Below are positions 1 to 11,179 of a stretch of 64,000 bases of DNA, piece by piece; position 1 is the stretch's first letter; every line of letters begins with the position of its first letter. The DNA is from Nannocystis sp. RBIL2 (lineage in GTDB: Bacteria; Myxococcota_A; Polyangia; Nannocystales; Nannocystaceae). The DNA is taken from assembly GCF_026626745.1 (NCBI RefSeq), contig NZ_JAPNJW010000001.1:1704001-1768000 (forward strand), read 5' to 3'. The position numbers and the translations under genes are program-made. The notes under the pieces were generated by a model. It worked only from the letters and a program-made list of their open reading frames with translations. It ran no database searches and had not been told where the DNA came from.

Positions 1-95
1 GGCGATGGCGTCGTTCCGGGCGGCGCCCGCCCGGCAGGGCCAGCCCATGACAGCGCAGAGGGCCAGGGCGGCCGGGGTGTGGAGCGTCCACGCTT

Positions 96-99
<4 letters not shown>
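1..99 (-). CDS. N-terminus of an exported protein (cut by window edge)
   Basis: Reading leftward from a GTG at 97-99, 33 codons stay open to the window edge. They begin VKAWTLHTPAALALCAV and look like a signal peptide: a short basic start, a hydrophobic core, and a small-residue region ending in CRAGA. The GTG overlaps the TGA of the upstream kinase as GTGA, so the gene is very probably translationally coupled to it and is the last visible member of the 1-8303 operon. The mature protein lies outside the window, so no function can be given. Confidence 0.6.
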
Positions 100-2201
<2,102 letters not shown>

Positions 2202-2282
2202 GATCTTCCTTGGGCAGTCTTCGGCGGATTGGAGAGCCTCGCTGCTCGTACAGCCGGGCGTAACAGCTCGCTCTTATAGCTC

Positions 2283-3434
2283 TCATGGGCGAACTTCAAA
2301 ACAGTACAGGTGGAAGCCGTTTGTACAGTCCCTCGGCACGCCGAGGGTCCATTTCTCACCCGTTTCTTTAATATCGCCTGCAATGGCCTCATCATCATCA
2401 TCATTGGTCGTCCAACCCGAACAATGATCATTAAGATCGGCAACGGTTCCATCAGGTTTCGTGTTGGTCCAAGCCTTCAGAAGATCGTCCACAACAAGAG
2501 TTTCGCCGAATTCATTCACATCAATGGGATTATCCAACATTTCGGCTGTGAGAGCCATGTAACCGTTGGCGACGTTCGTTCCATCTGGCAAGCGGTACCA
2601 GCCATTGAACCCCATGTCGCTATTCATCCGGATCGCGGGGGAAGAACTGCCGTCGCTTATCCACGCAACCCACTTTGTGGGAGAGAGCTGAGCCTCGGAT
2701 GCCGCTGTGCCACAGGCAGCATCGGCGCCGCTGACGCCTTTGAACCGTCCACCCTTGAAATCATCCTGCATCGATGGGCGGAAGTCAGACTTGGTGACAA
2801 ACACGAGTCTCGGCTCAATGCAATTGTTGCTGCAGCCTTCCTCGTCGTCCTTGTTGCCGTCGTCACACTCTTCGCTGGGACTAAGAATTCCATCGCCGCA
2901 TGCGATTTTGCAATCAGTGGTGCAATCGTCAGTCTCTTCGGCCGATTTTGGATCAATGTTATTGGTGGCGGCGTCACACTCCTCGACTCCGGTCCGGATC
3001 TGACCATCACCGCAGGTCGCGTTCTTGCACGTGGTCAAGCACGCATCGTTTTCCATCATGTTACCGTCGTCACACTCCTCGTCTTCTCCATTCACTAAAC
3101 CGTCGCCGCACGCCGGCGTCGTCATGCTCGTTTCGGTCGAGTCCGTGGGAGAAATTGTGGAGTTGGTGTCCGTCGCAGCTCCGGTAGTCATGACGTCGGT
3201 AGTCACCGTGCCAGTCACCTCGGCATTCGTGGGCAGCGTGCTAACAAAGACGTCACCCGTCGTTTCGCTGTCTCCGGTAGGCGGTTTCCAATTCATGGTG
3301 GCCACGACCATCTCGCATAGCCCTTGAGCATTCAATGCGGCCGTAGCGCCACATTCCTGCGGATCGTTGACGCAGCTCAAGGAGATGAACATGGCAGCGC
3401 TGATGGCGAGGATATTCGGGAGATGACGGGCCAT
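2283..3434 (-). CDS. Cys-rich lipoprotein with DUF4215 repeats and a DUF1554 lectin-like domain
   Basis: A 383-residue protein with a lipoprotein signal (MARHLPNILAISAAMFISLSC). A Ser/Thr-rich stalk runs to about residue 105. Three DUF4215-type Cys-rich repeats follow (CGDGLVNG, CGDGQIRTG and CGDGILSP, each followed by EECD). The C-terminal 170 residues (VFVTKSDF to LYCFEV) match the DUF1554/C-type-lectin-like pattern with conserved Trp and Cys. It is probably anchored on the cell surface or in the outer membrane and needs several disulfides, which fits the VKOR and thioredoxin genes upstream. The gene starts 28 bp after the membrane protein upstream. The ligand is unknown. Confidence 0.8.
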   Translation of the reverse strand: MARHLPNILAISAAMFISLSCVNDPQECGATAALNAQGLCEMVVATMNWKPPTGDSETTGDVFVSTLPTNAEVTGTVTTDVMTTGAATDTNSTISPTDSTETSMTTPACGDGLVNGEDEECDDGNMMENDACLTTCKNATCGDGQIRTGVEECDAATNNIDPKSAEETDDCTTDCKIACGDGILSPSEECDDGNKDDEEGCSNNCIEPRLVFVTKSDFRPSMQDDFKGGRFKGVSGADAACGTAASEAQLSPTKWVAWISDGSSSPAIRMNSDMGFNGWYRLPDGTNVANGYMALTAEMLDNPIDVNEFGETLVVDDLLKAWTNTKPDGTVADLNDHCSGWTTNDDDDEAIAGDIKETGEKWTLGVPRDCTNGFHLYCFEVRP

Positions 3435-3461
3435 GGGGTAAATTCCTGCCTGAACGACGGA

Positions 3462-4964
3462 TTAGAAGCCGACCCTCATGTTGAGCCCGGCACCGGTCAG
3501 CGAGAGTGCCGGGGAGATCCTGGCGTGGACGCGCGCGTTTTTCTTCTTGCCGAAGAGCTTGTGCTCGACGGGAGACAGCACAATCAGCGCTGCCCCGGAG
3601 CCGATGAGCGCGAACCCGAGGACGTTCGCCGTGATAAGTCCGCCGAGGGCCCCGTGTTTGAGCCCTGGCGTCGGCCGATAGATCACGTCCTCGAGCCCGT
3701 CATCCGCGGCATGGGAGGCAATCGCGGCGACGAGCCCGAGTGAGACCAGCCCCACGCCGACCCCGAGCTGGGTCTTCCACTGCTTCCCCGCCGGTTTCCG
3801 CCCGCTCACGACGCCGTACGCCAGGGCCGCGGCGCCCGCCCCCGCCAATATCGCCCCCGTGTCGTAGAGCCACAAGGCATTCCTCAGCGCGCGGTGGGCC
3901 CCCGGTTTGTAACAGAACGCGCCCTCTGTCTCGCATGGTTCATCGAACGAGGCATACGAGGGCTGGAACCCGGCGCCTCCGATGATTATGAGCCCGAGCC
4001 CCAACGTGAGGACGGTGCCGCCCCCGATCTTCAACCCGTGCGAGAATTGCTGACGGCTGTCTCGCGCGCCGGACACCCCGCGCGGAGTCAACTCCATCGT
4101 CAGCGCCTGCGAGCCTCCCGTCGTCGACACGCTCAGGGTGCGGCTCTCGAACCCTGGGGCGCTGGCGCGCAGCAGCCGGGTCCCGGCCGGCAGGGGAATC
4201 GTCAGCTCGCCGGACGGAGGGACGGTGTACTGGGCAGGCTCCCCCGGGCCCTCGGTCGTGACAATGATGCCTCCCGCGACTGCCGCGGGCGGCGAGAAGG
4301 TGACCGTCACCGGCATGGGCGCCGGAGCTTCTGCCTTCAGAAAAAGATCGAGGCTCGGCTTCTCATGGCTGCGGACGAGGACCTCGCCGCTCTCGGGCGG
4401 ATAACCCGGCGCGGCCGCCGAGACCGTCCACGTGCCGGGCTCGACATAAATTACGTAGACTCCAGGCTCGTCCGATAACGCGACCGACTTCGATATCTCT
4501 GGCTCCGCCTTCACCGGCACTCGACCGACGTCGGTGGGCGCGCCGCTCGGCTTGAGCTCCAGGGTCAGGGTCAGCTCGGCCCCCGGCGTGCTCCGGACGC
4601 GCAACGGTACCGTTCGCTGCTTGAGATCATTCAGCCGCCCGAGGCCCTTCTCCTGCTCGGCGGCCATCATCGTCGGGCGGGCGAGGTATCGTTGCAAGTG
4701 GAAATAGGCGTGAGCCTCGTGCCCCGCGAGTTCCCGCGCCATGGCCGCATTGAAGAGGTATCTGGCCTCACGACTCGAGGCCCACAAGTCCTCGTATCGC
4801 GCCGCCGCTTCCGGATATCGCTTGCCGTCGAAGGCATCCCTGGCCCGCTTCGCCTCTTCTTTCTCGGCGCTGGCCGCAGGATTTGCAGGACCCTGTGTCA
4901 GGCTCGATGCGACGCTCGCGGAGACCAGCGAGTGGCTGAGCAAAAGTTCAAGGACACCGAGCAT
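3462..4964 (-). CDS. TPR/PEGA-type membrane protein
   Basis: A 500-residue protein. A signal-like N-terminus is followed by a TPR-like helical segment at about 35-110 (AKRARDAFDGKRYPEAAARYE). Two or three PEGA-like beta domains follow to about residue 300 (for example PGTRLLRASAPGFESRTLSV). The C-terminal 200 residues hold four or more hydrophobic, Gly/Ala-rich spans separated by polar loops. Myxobacteria often place such proteins beside Ser/Thr kinases. The start lies 9 bp after the TlpA-like gene, so it is clearly in the same operon. A role as envelope partner of the kinase is inference only. Confidence 0.7.
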   Translation of the reverse strand: MLGVLELLLSHSLVSASVASSLTQGPANPAASAEKEEAKRARDAFDGKRYPEAAARYEDLWASSREARYLFNAAMARELAGHEAHAYFHLQRYLARPTMMAAEQEKGLGRLNDLKQRTVPLRVRSTPGAELTLTLELKPSGAPTDVGRVPVKAEPEISKSVALSDEPGVYVIYVEPGTWTVSAAAPGYPPESGEVLVRSHEKPSLDLFLKAEAPAPMPVTVTFSPPAAVAGGIIVTTEGPGEPAQYTVPPSGELTIPLPAGTRLLRASAPGFESRTLSVSTTGGSQALTMELTPRGVSGARDSRQQFSHGLKIGGGTVLTLGLGLIIIGGAGFQPSYASFDEPCETEGAFCYKPGAHRALRNALWLYDTGAILAGAGAAALAYGVVSGRKPAGKQWKTQLGVGVGLVSLGLVAAIASHAADDGLEDVIYRPTPGLKHGALGGLITANVLGFALIGSGAALIVLSPVEHKLFGKKKNARVHARISPALSLTGAGLNMRVGF

Positions 4965-4973
4965 ATGACGACC

Positions 4974-5924
4974 TCACTCTACCTCATCGATACAGAGATG
5001 CCTGCCGCCGGCTTGACGAGAGCAGAGTCGACCAGGTCGGCATCCGCAATCTTTGGGACACGTGTCACAATCCTCTGTCCCCTCGAGGGTCTCGCAGCGA
5101 CCGTTTCCACAGCGTTCCTGGCTCGACTGCGACTTCTCCGCTGGCTCCACGGGCCGGGGGGCCGCACAGTAAGGGGTGGAAGACTCCTCGGTCAGGCTCT
5201 TGATGACGCGATCGAACCCCTCCATGTCGTGGACCTCTCCGACGTGCAGCCAGCGCAGCTTGTCCTTGCAATCCAGCACGAGCGTGATCGGAATCTGAGC
5301 GTCCTTCGACAGGAGGTCCAGGGCGACCAGGTTCCGCTGCACTGCGCCGCCGAGGACGTAGTCGATCAGGTGGTAGGGCGCGGATGGCATGATCGCCCGG
5401 AGCTCGCTCGAGTCGCCCTCTCCGAGCTGGATCGGCAAGAAACGCACCCGCGGGCCCCAGGCGTCTTGCAGCGCGCGAAAGCCCGGGAACTCCCGCTTGC
5501 AGGGCTCGCACCACGGCGCCCATACGTTGAGGATGGAGACCATGCGCTCGCCCCCGAGCGCGCTCCGGAGCCTGGCGAATCCCAGCTTGCCGTCCGAGCT
5601 GCGGAACTGGAACTCCTCCGCGAGCAGCGGGCCGACCTCTCGCGGCTTCATCAACCGCCCCTGGAGCGCCCTGTCGCCGGGAACGGGTGCCTGAGCCGCG
5701 GGCCCCGCCGATTCCGGGGCCGTGACCGTGTCGGGCACGGACTGACTCACCGCCAGCCTGGGCTCTTCGGGAGGGAGCGAGACCTCGTCTTCCCAACCCC
5801 ATAACGCCCAGAGGGTGATGCCGGTGAACAGCGCAGCCAGCGCGCCGACGCCGAGGGCGATCCGCGAGGAGTCGATCGGGAGCGCCCCGCGCTCGAGGTG
5901 CCCCGACTCGTGATGGTCGATCAC
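4974..5924 (-). CDS. Membrane-anchored TlpA-like thioredoxin with Cys-rich tail
   Basis: A 316-residue protein. A membrane anchor lies at about 13-38 (IALGVGALAALFTGITLWAL). A TlpA/ResA-like thioredoxin fold follows, with the redox motif APWCEPCKREFPGF and the later PITLVLD segment before the cis-Pro loop. The last 50 residues form a Cys-rich module (CGNGRCETLEGTEDCDTC) like the DUF4215-type repeats of the neighbour. I chose the GTG at 5922-5924 because it overlaps the TGA of the OmpA-like gene as GTGA; the frame stays open to 6647, but that part only shadows the upstream gene. It probably transfers disulfides or electrons outside the cytoplasmic membrane. A Cys-rich tail on the thioredoxin itself is unusual. 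Confidence 0.85.
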   Translation of the reverse strand: MIDHHESGHLERGALPIDSSRIALGVGALAALFTGITLWALWGWEDEVSLPPEEPRLAVSQSVPDTVTAPESAGPAAQAPVPGDRALQGRLMKPREVGPLLAEEFQFRSSDGKLGFARLRSALGGERMVSILNVWAPWCEPCKREFPGFRALQDAWGPRVRFLPIQLGEGDSSELRAIMPSAPYHLIDYVLGGAVQRNLVALDLLSKDAQIPITLVLDCKDKLRWLHVGEVHDMEGFDRVIKSLTEESSTPYCAAPRPVEPAEKSQSSQERCGNGRCETLEGTEDCDTCPKDCGCRPGRLCSRQAGGRHLCIDEVE

Positions 5925-7018
5925 GAACCCTCCGAACACTCCGTCGGAATGACGAAGATGGCGACCGAGCGGTTTATCATGTCCTCCATCTCCCTGCGCT
6001 CGCTCTGGGTGAGGGCTTGGTTCCTGCCCAACTTCTCCAGCGTCTTGGAGAGGTCGTGGATCGACTGCGAGCTCCATGTGACGGCTGGATAGGAGTACGA
6101 CAGGAAGAAGTCGAGCTGGAGCGGCCGCACGTCCCCGAGCGCGAATTCGATGAACTTCTTGGACGCCTCGCTGCGCTCGATATGCGTCTCGGCGAGGGCA
6201 TCGATGAGCATCTGGCGGGCGAAGCGGACCCTCGCCTGGGCGAAGGCGAAGTTCTTGTTCGCGGTCCCACCCCGGCTGGCCCGCCCGACGAGCACGATGT
6301 GCCTGGCGCTCTTGAGCTCTTTGCTGAGCTTCTTGACCTCCTCGACGTAGTGCTTTTTGGTCGCCTCGTCGGGCCACAGGTATTTCTGCGCGTCGTCGCC
6401 CTCGAGAATGTCGAGAGGCGGGGCATTGGACGGATAGAGGAAGAGCAGCCCGCGCGGGAACTCCTTCAGCAACCTGTCGAAGCCCTGGTGATTGAGGAGG
6501 AACTCCTCGACCTTGCTCGCGGGGCAGCTCGAGAGCATCTCGCCGCCCGCGTTCGAGACGCAGGCCGCCTGATGCGCCTGGAGGTCCTTCACGAACTCGA
6601 TCGACTCCTTGGAACAGGCGGCCTTGTCGAGCTTCGGCGACTGGCACACATTCGCGCCGTCACACGAATTGGGCTGGAGGCAGGCGCACCCGTCGCACGA
6701 GCTGCCGACCGCGCACTCGAGCAGCGCAGGCTCCGTGACGCAGGAGCCGGCGCGGCAAACCTTGCCCTCGCCGCACTCGCCCTCGCGATCCCCCCGGCAG
6801 GCCGGAATCGTCGGCGTGGTTCCGGGGATGACGAAGGCGAAGACCACGTACAGGGCCGCGCCGAGAAATACGACCATCGTGAAGTAGATGCCGTATATCA
6901 GGACGGTGACGCCCACGTCGTCGGCGAGCGCCTGCACCGGCGGCGCCGGCACCGGCGCGCTCGACCGGGGACGAGCCGGCTTCAACAGCGCACGGATTCG
7001 CTGCACGAGCTTATTCAT
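5921..7018 (-). CDS. Membrane protein with Cys-rich segment and OmpA-like domain
   Basis: A 365-residue protein. A cytoplasmic N-terminus of about 30 residues is followed by one span (TVLIYGIYFTMVVFLGAALY). A Cys-rich stretch at about 73-125 carries more than ten Cys (CRGDREGECGEGKVCRAGSC). The C-terminal half resembles an OmpA-like peptidoglycan-binding fold (LVGRASRGGTANKNFAFA, then QARVRFARQML). The ATG at 7016-7018 overlaps the end of the VKOR gene by 8 bp, and the stop overlaps the TlpA-like start. It is likely a client of the two redox proteins and may tie them to the cell wall. The OmpA assignment rests on pattern only. Confidence 0.75.
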   Translation of the reverse strand: MNKLVQRIRALLKPARPRSSAPVPAPPVQALADDVGVTVLIYGIYFTMVVFLGAALYVVFAFVIPGTTPTIPACRGDREGECGEGKVCRAGSCVTEPALLECAVGSSCDGCACLQPNSCDGANVCQSPKLDKAACSKESIEFVKDLQAHQAACVSNAGGEMLSSCPASKVEEFLLNHQGFDRLLKEFPRGLLFLYPSNAPPLDILEGDDAQKYLWPDEATKKHYVEEVKKLSKELKSARHIVLVGRASRGGTANKNFAFAQARVRFARQMLIDALAETHIERSEASKKFIEFALGDVRPLQLDFFLSYSYPAVTWSSQSIHDLSKTLEKLGRNQALTQSERREMEDMINRSVAIFVIPTECSEGS

Positions 7019-8303
7019 GGCCGCGGCTCCTCGCCCGGGACTCCCTGATCTTGGCGTCGATATAGTCTTTCGACTTGGCGCCGCCTCGCAGGCGTAGCGC
7101 AGAGCCGAAGGGCTTGCCGTTTCTGGCGGGGATGATGAGCGCTGATGGCGGCGCGGTCAGCTTCATTCGGACTCCGAAATCGATATGCTGGCTGATGCGC
7201 TGGAACGTGTCCGGCGCGTTCATACACTCCGTGAGCCCATTCACTCCGTGCTCCCTCGCCAGCGCCTCGCGGTTCTGGACGGAGAAGTACGGCGACGGCT
7301 GGTCCTGCAGCGCGAAGAGCCGTTCCAGGTTGACGAACGGGTCGCCGCCGGCCAGCGCGTTGAAGCACTCGAGGGCCAGAGCGCCGCTACACGACTCGTT
7401 CTGCCGCAAGGGGCTGCTGTCCAGCGGCCCGCACGCCGGGTCCGCGGACAGGTGGAAGAACTCCACCTGCAGAAAGTCGCGGTGCTCCTGCTGATAGGTC
7501 CGCCAGAACTCGGCCTCCCTCCTGCAGTGCGTGCACGCGAGATCGAAGAACAGGGCCACGATCACTTCGGGAGGCCCCTCGCTCGGGAGCTCGAAGGCCG
7601 TCTGCGGCAGCGCCCGCAGGTCCTCCTGCTCGCAGCTGAGGCTCGTGTGTTGGTGCCTCTCCCGCAGCGCGTCGGCGGCGGCGTGCGAGTAGAGCCGCTT
7701 CTGCACGAGGACGCAGGCGATGAAGGCGCTCAGCACAGCCCAGCAGATCGTACCGCTCAAGAGATCGATCCGGCGTAGCCCGTTGCGCAGGCCGCGGAGT
7801 AGCCCCTCCGCGTTCAGGAGCGTCGCGGACAGGAAGATGCCGAAGTTGGCGACGTAAAGGACGGAACAATAGATGCACCAGACCCCCAGGCCGAACCACG
7901 CGTACCCGCCGAGGAGCAACGAGCTCCCCAGCCCTGCGACGCCGAGGACCAGGACGGGGAGGCGAGCAGTCGGGGTGAAGGTGAACGGCCAGAGGCCGAT
8001 GATGACTGCGAGCCCCAGGACGACGGCATAGAACGCAGTTCCGTACACCGAGATCGGTACTCCCAGGACGACCGCCCAGCGATCCGCGAGCGCCACGTCG
8101 CAACCCGAAGAGCAGACGTTATGCATGAAGCCGTCACAGCGATAGCTCGTACGGAGCTTCAGGACGGTCAGAAAGATGCTGAACAACAGGGCAGGCAGGC
8201 TAAAGAGCATCAACGTCAGCGCCGCGAAGGTCTCTCGCCCGAACTTCCGATAAGACTTCTTGCGCTCGCGTGGCATGCGGATACCCCTGGGCGTTATCGG
8301 CAT
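7011..8303 (-). CDS. VKOR-thioredoxin fusion (disulfide generator)
   Basis: A 430-residue protein. The N-terminal half is a vitamin K epoxide reductase-like core with about five hydrophobic spans, the loop cysteines (CDGFMHNVCSSGCDVAL) and the quinone-side CxxC (WCIYCSVLY). The C-terminal half is a thioredoxin/DsbA-like domain with CTHC (DLACTHCRREAEFW). Such fusions make disulfides de novo and pass electrons to quinone, replacing DsbA/DsbB. It is first in an operon whose later products are Cys-rich, which fits a dedicated oxidase. An alternative ATG lies at 8276 (MPRERKKSYRK). No firm promoter could be assigned upstream. Confidence 0.9.
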   Translation of the reverse strand: MPITPRGIRMPRERKKSYRKFGRETFAALTLMLFSLPALLFSIFLTVLKLRTSYRCDGFMHNVCSSGCDVALADRWAVVLGVPISVYGTAFYAVVLGLAVIIGLWPFTFTPTARLPVLVLGVAGLGSSLLLGGYAWFGLGVWCIYCSVLYVANFGIFLSATLLNAEGLLRGLRNGLRRIDLLSGTICWAVLSAFIACVLVQKRLYSHAAADALRERHQHTSLSCEQEDLRALPQTAFELPSEGPPEVIVALFFDLACTHCRREAEFWRTYQQEHRDFLQVEFFHLSADPACGPLDSSPLRQNESCSGALALECFNALAGGDPFVNLERLFALQDQPSPYFSVQNREALAREHGVNGLTECMNAPDTFQRISQHIDFGVRMKLTAPPSALIIPARNGKPFGSALRLRGGAKSKDYIDAKIRESRARSRGHE

Positions 8304-8469
8304 CTTACCCTGTTTTGCGGTACCTCTCTAAAATGAGCACTTCATGCGTCCTCTCCGCCCGCAGACGCAGGGGACCGCGCATGATTTTCGCACTGGCAGC
8401 ACGTTGCGTATGCCTTGGGCAGGTGACGTGCGGCACGCGAGGTTGAAATGAATGGAGAACAATGGTCAG

Positions 8470-8880
8470 CTATCTGGAGAGGTTGAATGTGTCGGTCTTC
8501 GTATAGATCGGGCCGACGAATCTGTCGAACTTGAGCTGTTCAATAGCGCTAATGGCGCAGTTTGCAGGTGGCTCGCCGATCAACATCGCGGGCCCTTGCA
8601 TTGTCGCCCTGGCCTTGCCGCGCTGGCCGTCGAGGGCGATCTGAAGCTGGATGCTCTCGCCGCCGATGCCTTGCTTTCCGCACTCTCGGACCTTCCCGCG
8701 GATTGTCTCTCGCTTGTTGGCATAGCTGTCGGCGCCGGTCCGCCCCGGCTCGGTGCCCCCGGGCTGCGTTTCGAGGCCGATAGAGTCCGGGACCGCCTCG
8801 GGAGCTTTGGCGCGGCTACCAGCGTTATCGGGAGGTGCGGGCTCAGGCTGGCGGCCCGACGTTCTTTCGCTTCCGAGCTC
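8470..8880 (-). pseudogene. Displaced C-terminal domain of the adjacent kinase (out of frame)
   Basis: In the frame next to the kinase, residues from about SERTSGRQPEPAPP continue a Pro/Ala linker. They then form a compact domain (KRETIRGKVRECGKQGIGG to FDRFVGPIYTKTDTFNL) ending at a stop at 8470. The domain resembles the exported tail of the kinase at 96-2201: a basic helix with Cys, a beta meander, and a final Phe-rich strand. The kinase frame itself stops at 8843 just after its membrane span. The simplest reading is one missing or extra base at about 8855-8885, by mutation or sequence error, splitting a single kinase of about 630 residues. Confidence 0.6.
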
Positions 8881-10375
8881 CGGGCCGGGCGTCGGGGACA
8901 GAGACGGACTCGGCGGGTGGCGACGGCTCGAGGAGGCCCGGGGCCTCCGTCGTTTCGCGTTCCGGAGGTGGGGGCCAGATGGCCCACAGGAACCCGAAGA
9001 CGGCAAGGACGAACACGAATGCGGCGATTCGACGAGTCGTGCCGCCCGGCCGCGCGAGTTTCCGGGCCGCTGGGACCCGGACGAGCGTCGACACAGGCGC
9101 GGCCGATTCCTGCACGGCGGAGCGCGCGGGATCGGATGCCTCAAGTTGGACCGACCCGATCGCGTCCGGGCTGCGGGCCTCCTTAATCTGCGTCACGTCT
9201 TCGAGCGACAACTGGATGGTCCGCTCGGGGTCCTGAACGGAGAACACGAATGCGGCTCCGCCCCCGCCTCGCGCGATGGCGCGTGCTTCGTTGGTGGGAG
9301 CCGGAAGCGGCGGGGCACGTCGTCGCGCCGCCACCAGCGTCGATGGCGCGTCGTCGGGAGGGAGGGCAAGGACGGCGCCCCCCTCGCGGCGAGTGACTGC
9401 TCCTGCATCGACCGGGTGAGGCGGGAGAGTCGGGGCAGGCCATATCGCTGGCGCGGGCTGGGGTCGCGGTGGTGCAGGGATGGCCGCGGTGGACGCCAGC
9501 TTCGCGGGGGGTGCGAGGACTCGGACCCGCGTGGTCTCATCGGCGTCGAGGTGCGGCTCCTCGGGCACGGACGAGAGGGCAGTGGCCAGTGCGCGGGCGT
9601 CGGCAAATCGACGCTCGGGGTCTCGCGCCAACGCTTGGGCGACGATGTTTCCTGCGGCGGTCGGCACTCCTGCCGCCTGCAGGGTGACTGCATTGGCGGC
9701 GGCGTTGGCAGTGGGCGGTTGGCCGGTCAGCAGCTCGAACGCGATGACACCGAGGCCGTAGATGTCGATGCGGCGATCGGGGGCGACACCGCACAGATAT
9801 TCGGGCGCCATGTACAACGGAGTGCCGAGCAGAACACCCGTCTGCGTCAGGTCCTGCCGATCGTCTCCCGTCGGCTTGGCGACCCCGAAATCGAGCAGCT
9901 TGACGAAATCGGGACGACCGGGCCGCGGGTCGAGGACGATGTTCTGCGGCTTGAGGTCACGGTGGATCACGCCGCGGTCGTGCATGGCGCCGAGGGCGTC
10001 GCAGATCTGCAAAACAATCACGCGCATGCGCGTCCACGGGAGCGGGCCCTTGCTCTTCAACAACGACCGCAGGTTCGGGCCCCGGAGGTACTCCATGACG
10101 AAGTACAGGTCGCCCGACGGGGTCTTGCCGGTACCCTGAACGCGGACGATGTGATCGTGCTGAAGGGAGCCGATGAGCCGGGATTCGCGGTAGAATCGCG
10201 CGATCTCGGAGGCGTCGAGCCGGGCGGTGTTCTGCAGGACCTTGATTGCCACGTCGGTGCCGAGGTGAACATGGCGAGCGCGGTAGACAGTGCCCATGCC
10301 TCCACGGCCGAGCGCGTCGAGCACCTCCCACCGCTCCGCGAGGACCGAACCGAGCAACGCCGGGTCGCCTGTCAT
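8843..10375 (-). CDS. Ser/Thr protein kinase, probably frameshifted near its end
   Basis: A 510-residue product. The kinase domain covers about residues 15-275, with GRGGMGTVYRARH, the VAIKVLQ lysine, HRDLKPQN, DFGVAK and GTPLYMAPEYL, so it should be active. A linker rich in Pro and Ala follows, then a membrane span (IAAFVFVLAVFGFLWAIW). The frame ends 40 residues later, while the usual exported domain sits in the next frame (8470-8880). I chose the ATG at 10373-10375 because the kinase fold begins 13 residues later and a TATTCT hexamer lies 6 nt upstream; the open frame continues to 10543 without recognisable protein. Substrate unknown. Confidence 0.85.
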   Translation of the reverse strand: MTGDPALLGSVLAERWEVLDALGRGGMGTVYRARHVHLGTDVAIKVLQNTARLDASEIARFYRESRLIGSLQHDHIVRVQGTGKTPSGDLYFVMEYLRGPNLRSLLKSKGPLPWTRMRVIVLQICDALGAMHDRGVIHRDLKPQNIVLDPRPGRPDFVKLLDFGVAKPTGDDRQDLTQTGVLLGTPLYMAPEYLCGVAPDRRIDIYGLGVIAFELLTGQPPTANAAANAVTLQAAGVPTAAGNIVAQALARDPERRFADARALATALSSVPEEPHLDADETTRVRVLAPPAKLASTAAIPAPPRPQPAPAIWPAPTLPPHPVDAGAVTRREGGAVLALPPDDAPSTLVAARRRAPPLPAPTNEARAIARGGGGAAFVFSVQDPERTIQLSLEDVTQIKEARSPDAIGSVQLEASDPARSAVQESAAPVSTLVRVPAARKLARPGGTTRRIAAFVFVLAVFGFLWAIWPPPPERETTEAPGLLEPSPPAESVSVPDARPGARKRKNVGPPA

Positions 10376-10381
10376 CGCGCG

Positions 10382-10387
10382 AGAATA
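10382..10387 (-). promoter_or_regulatory. -10-like hexamer (TATTCT) 6 nt before kinase start
   Basis: On the minus strand TATTCT is followed by six bases and then the ATG of the kinase at 10375. No clear Shine-Dalgarno is present. The spacing would make the transcript leaderless, as at several other genes here. No convincing -35 is seen 16-18 nt upstream. Confidence 0.4.
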
Positions 10388-10564
10388 GCCGGTGCATCTG
10401 ATTGGAGCCAGATCCTCGCGCGCCATCGCCAGCGCGGCCTGCGCATCGATACTCTGTCGAGGTTGCGTCGACCGTACTCGCCCTTGATTCCGTCGAATCA
10501 GGGCAGGCGATGGTCCAGTCGGCGCCAAGGCGGAAAGAGTCATGTCCGGGTCCCTGCTGGTGGT

Positions 10565-11179
10565 TCACTGTTTGGGGGCGGTCGGGAGGAAGACGCTGTT
10601 CCGGTCGTTGCACGCGGATGAGAAGAATGGATTCTCTCTGGATTCGGCGACCCGGAGGGCCGTGTCCGCCGCCGAGACGAGGCCGCGGCGCGTGGGATTG
10701 GGCGGTGAAGGCGGCGACGGCGGGGACGGAATTCCTGTCCACGGGTCGTAGACGAGGCTGCCCGCGGGGGGCGGCGACGGCGACGGCGGCAGAGCGTCAC
10801 ACCACGCGCGGACTTCGGCGAGCCGCGGGCCGGCCCCCGGGTCGAGCGTGGCGACGATCGAAGTGGCGCACCATGTCCTCGCAGTGTTCCATAACAGCGG
10901 GTGGTCGAGGAGGAGGAGGGCGTTCTTGTAGGATCGGACCACCCGCGAGGCGAGCGTCTGCGCGTAGACGAGATAGTGGGGCGCGGTGTGATCGAGGCGC
11001 TCGAGGGCCGCAGCCGCGGCCCTGGCCGCCTCGTGATAATGACGTGCCGCCTTGCGATCGCCCTTCGCCTTGAGGTCTTCGGCCTGCTGGAACAGCTCTG
11101 TCGCTCTGGCGACGTACGCGTCGATGGTGCCGGCGGGATCCGCCTCGGCCGGCGCTGCGTGGCTCGCTCGGGGTGCCAT
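10565..11179 (-). CDS. Small exported helical protein of unknown function
   Basis: From the ATG at 11179 the product has 204 residues. The residues before and around it (PRLLGLLVALVMAPRASHA) look like a signal peptide, so the true start is probably upstream. The frame stays open to 11836, but I found no good ATG, GTG or TTG in the proper place, and the far upstream part crosses a hairpin and does not look coding. The mature part has TPR-like helices (ARATELFQQAEDLKAKGDRK), then two Cys in CATSIVATLD and AWCDALPP, a Pro/Ser-rich linker and a polar end. Such proteins often sit beside myxobacterial kinases. Function unknown. Confidence 0.55.
   Translation of the reverse strand: MAPRASHAAPAEADPAGTIDAYVARATELFQQAEDLKAKGDRKAARHYHEAARAAAAALERLDHTAPHYLVYAQTLASRVVRSYKNALLLLDHPLLWNTARTWCATSIVATLDPGAGPRLAEVRAWCDALPPSPSPPPAGSLVYDPWTGIPSPPSPPSPPNPTRRGLVSAADTALRVAESRENPFFSSACNDRNSVFLPTAPKQ

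Noticed and set aside
5925..6647. Upstream extension of the TlpA-like gene to an ATG at 6647
   Set aside because: The extension overlaps the OmpA-like gene almost completely in another frame and lacks protein character. The GTG overlapping the upstream stop is the natural start.
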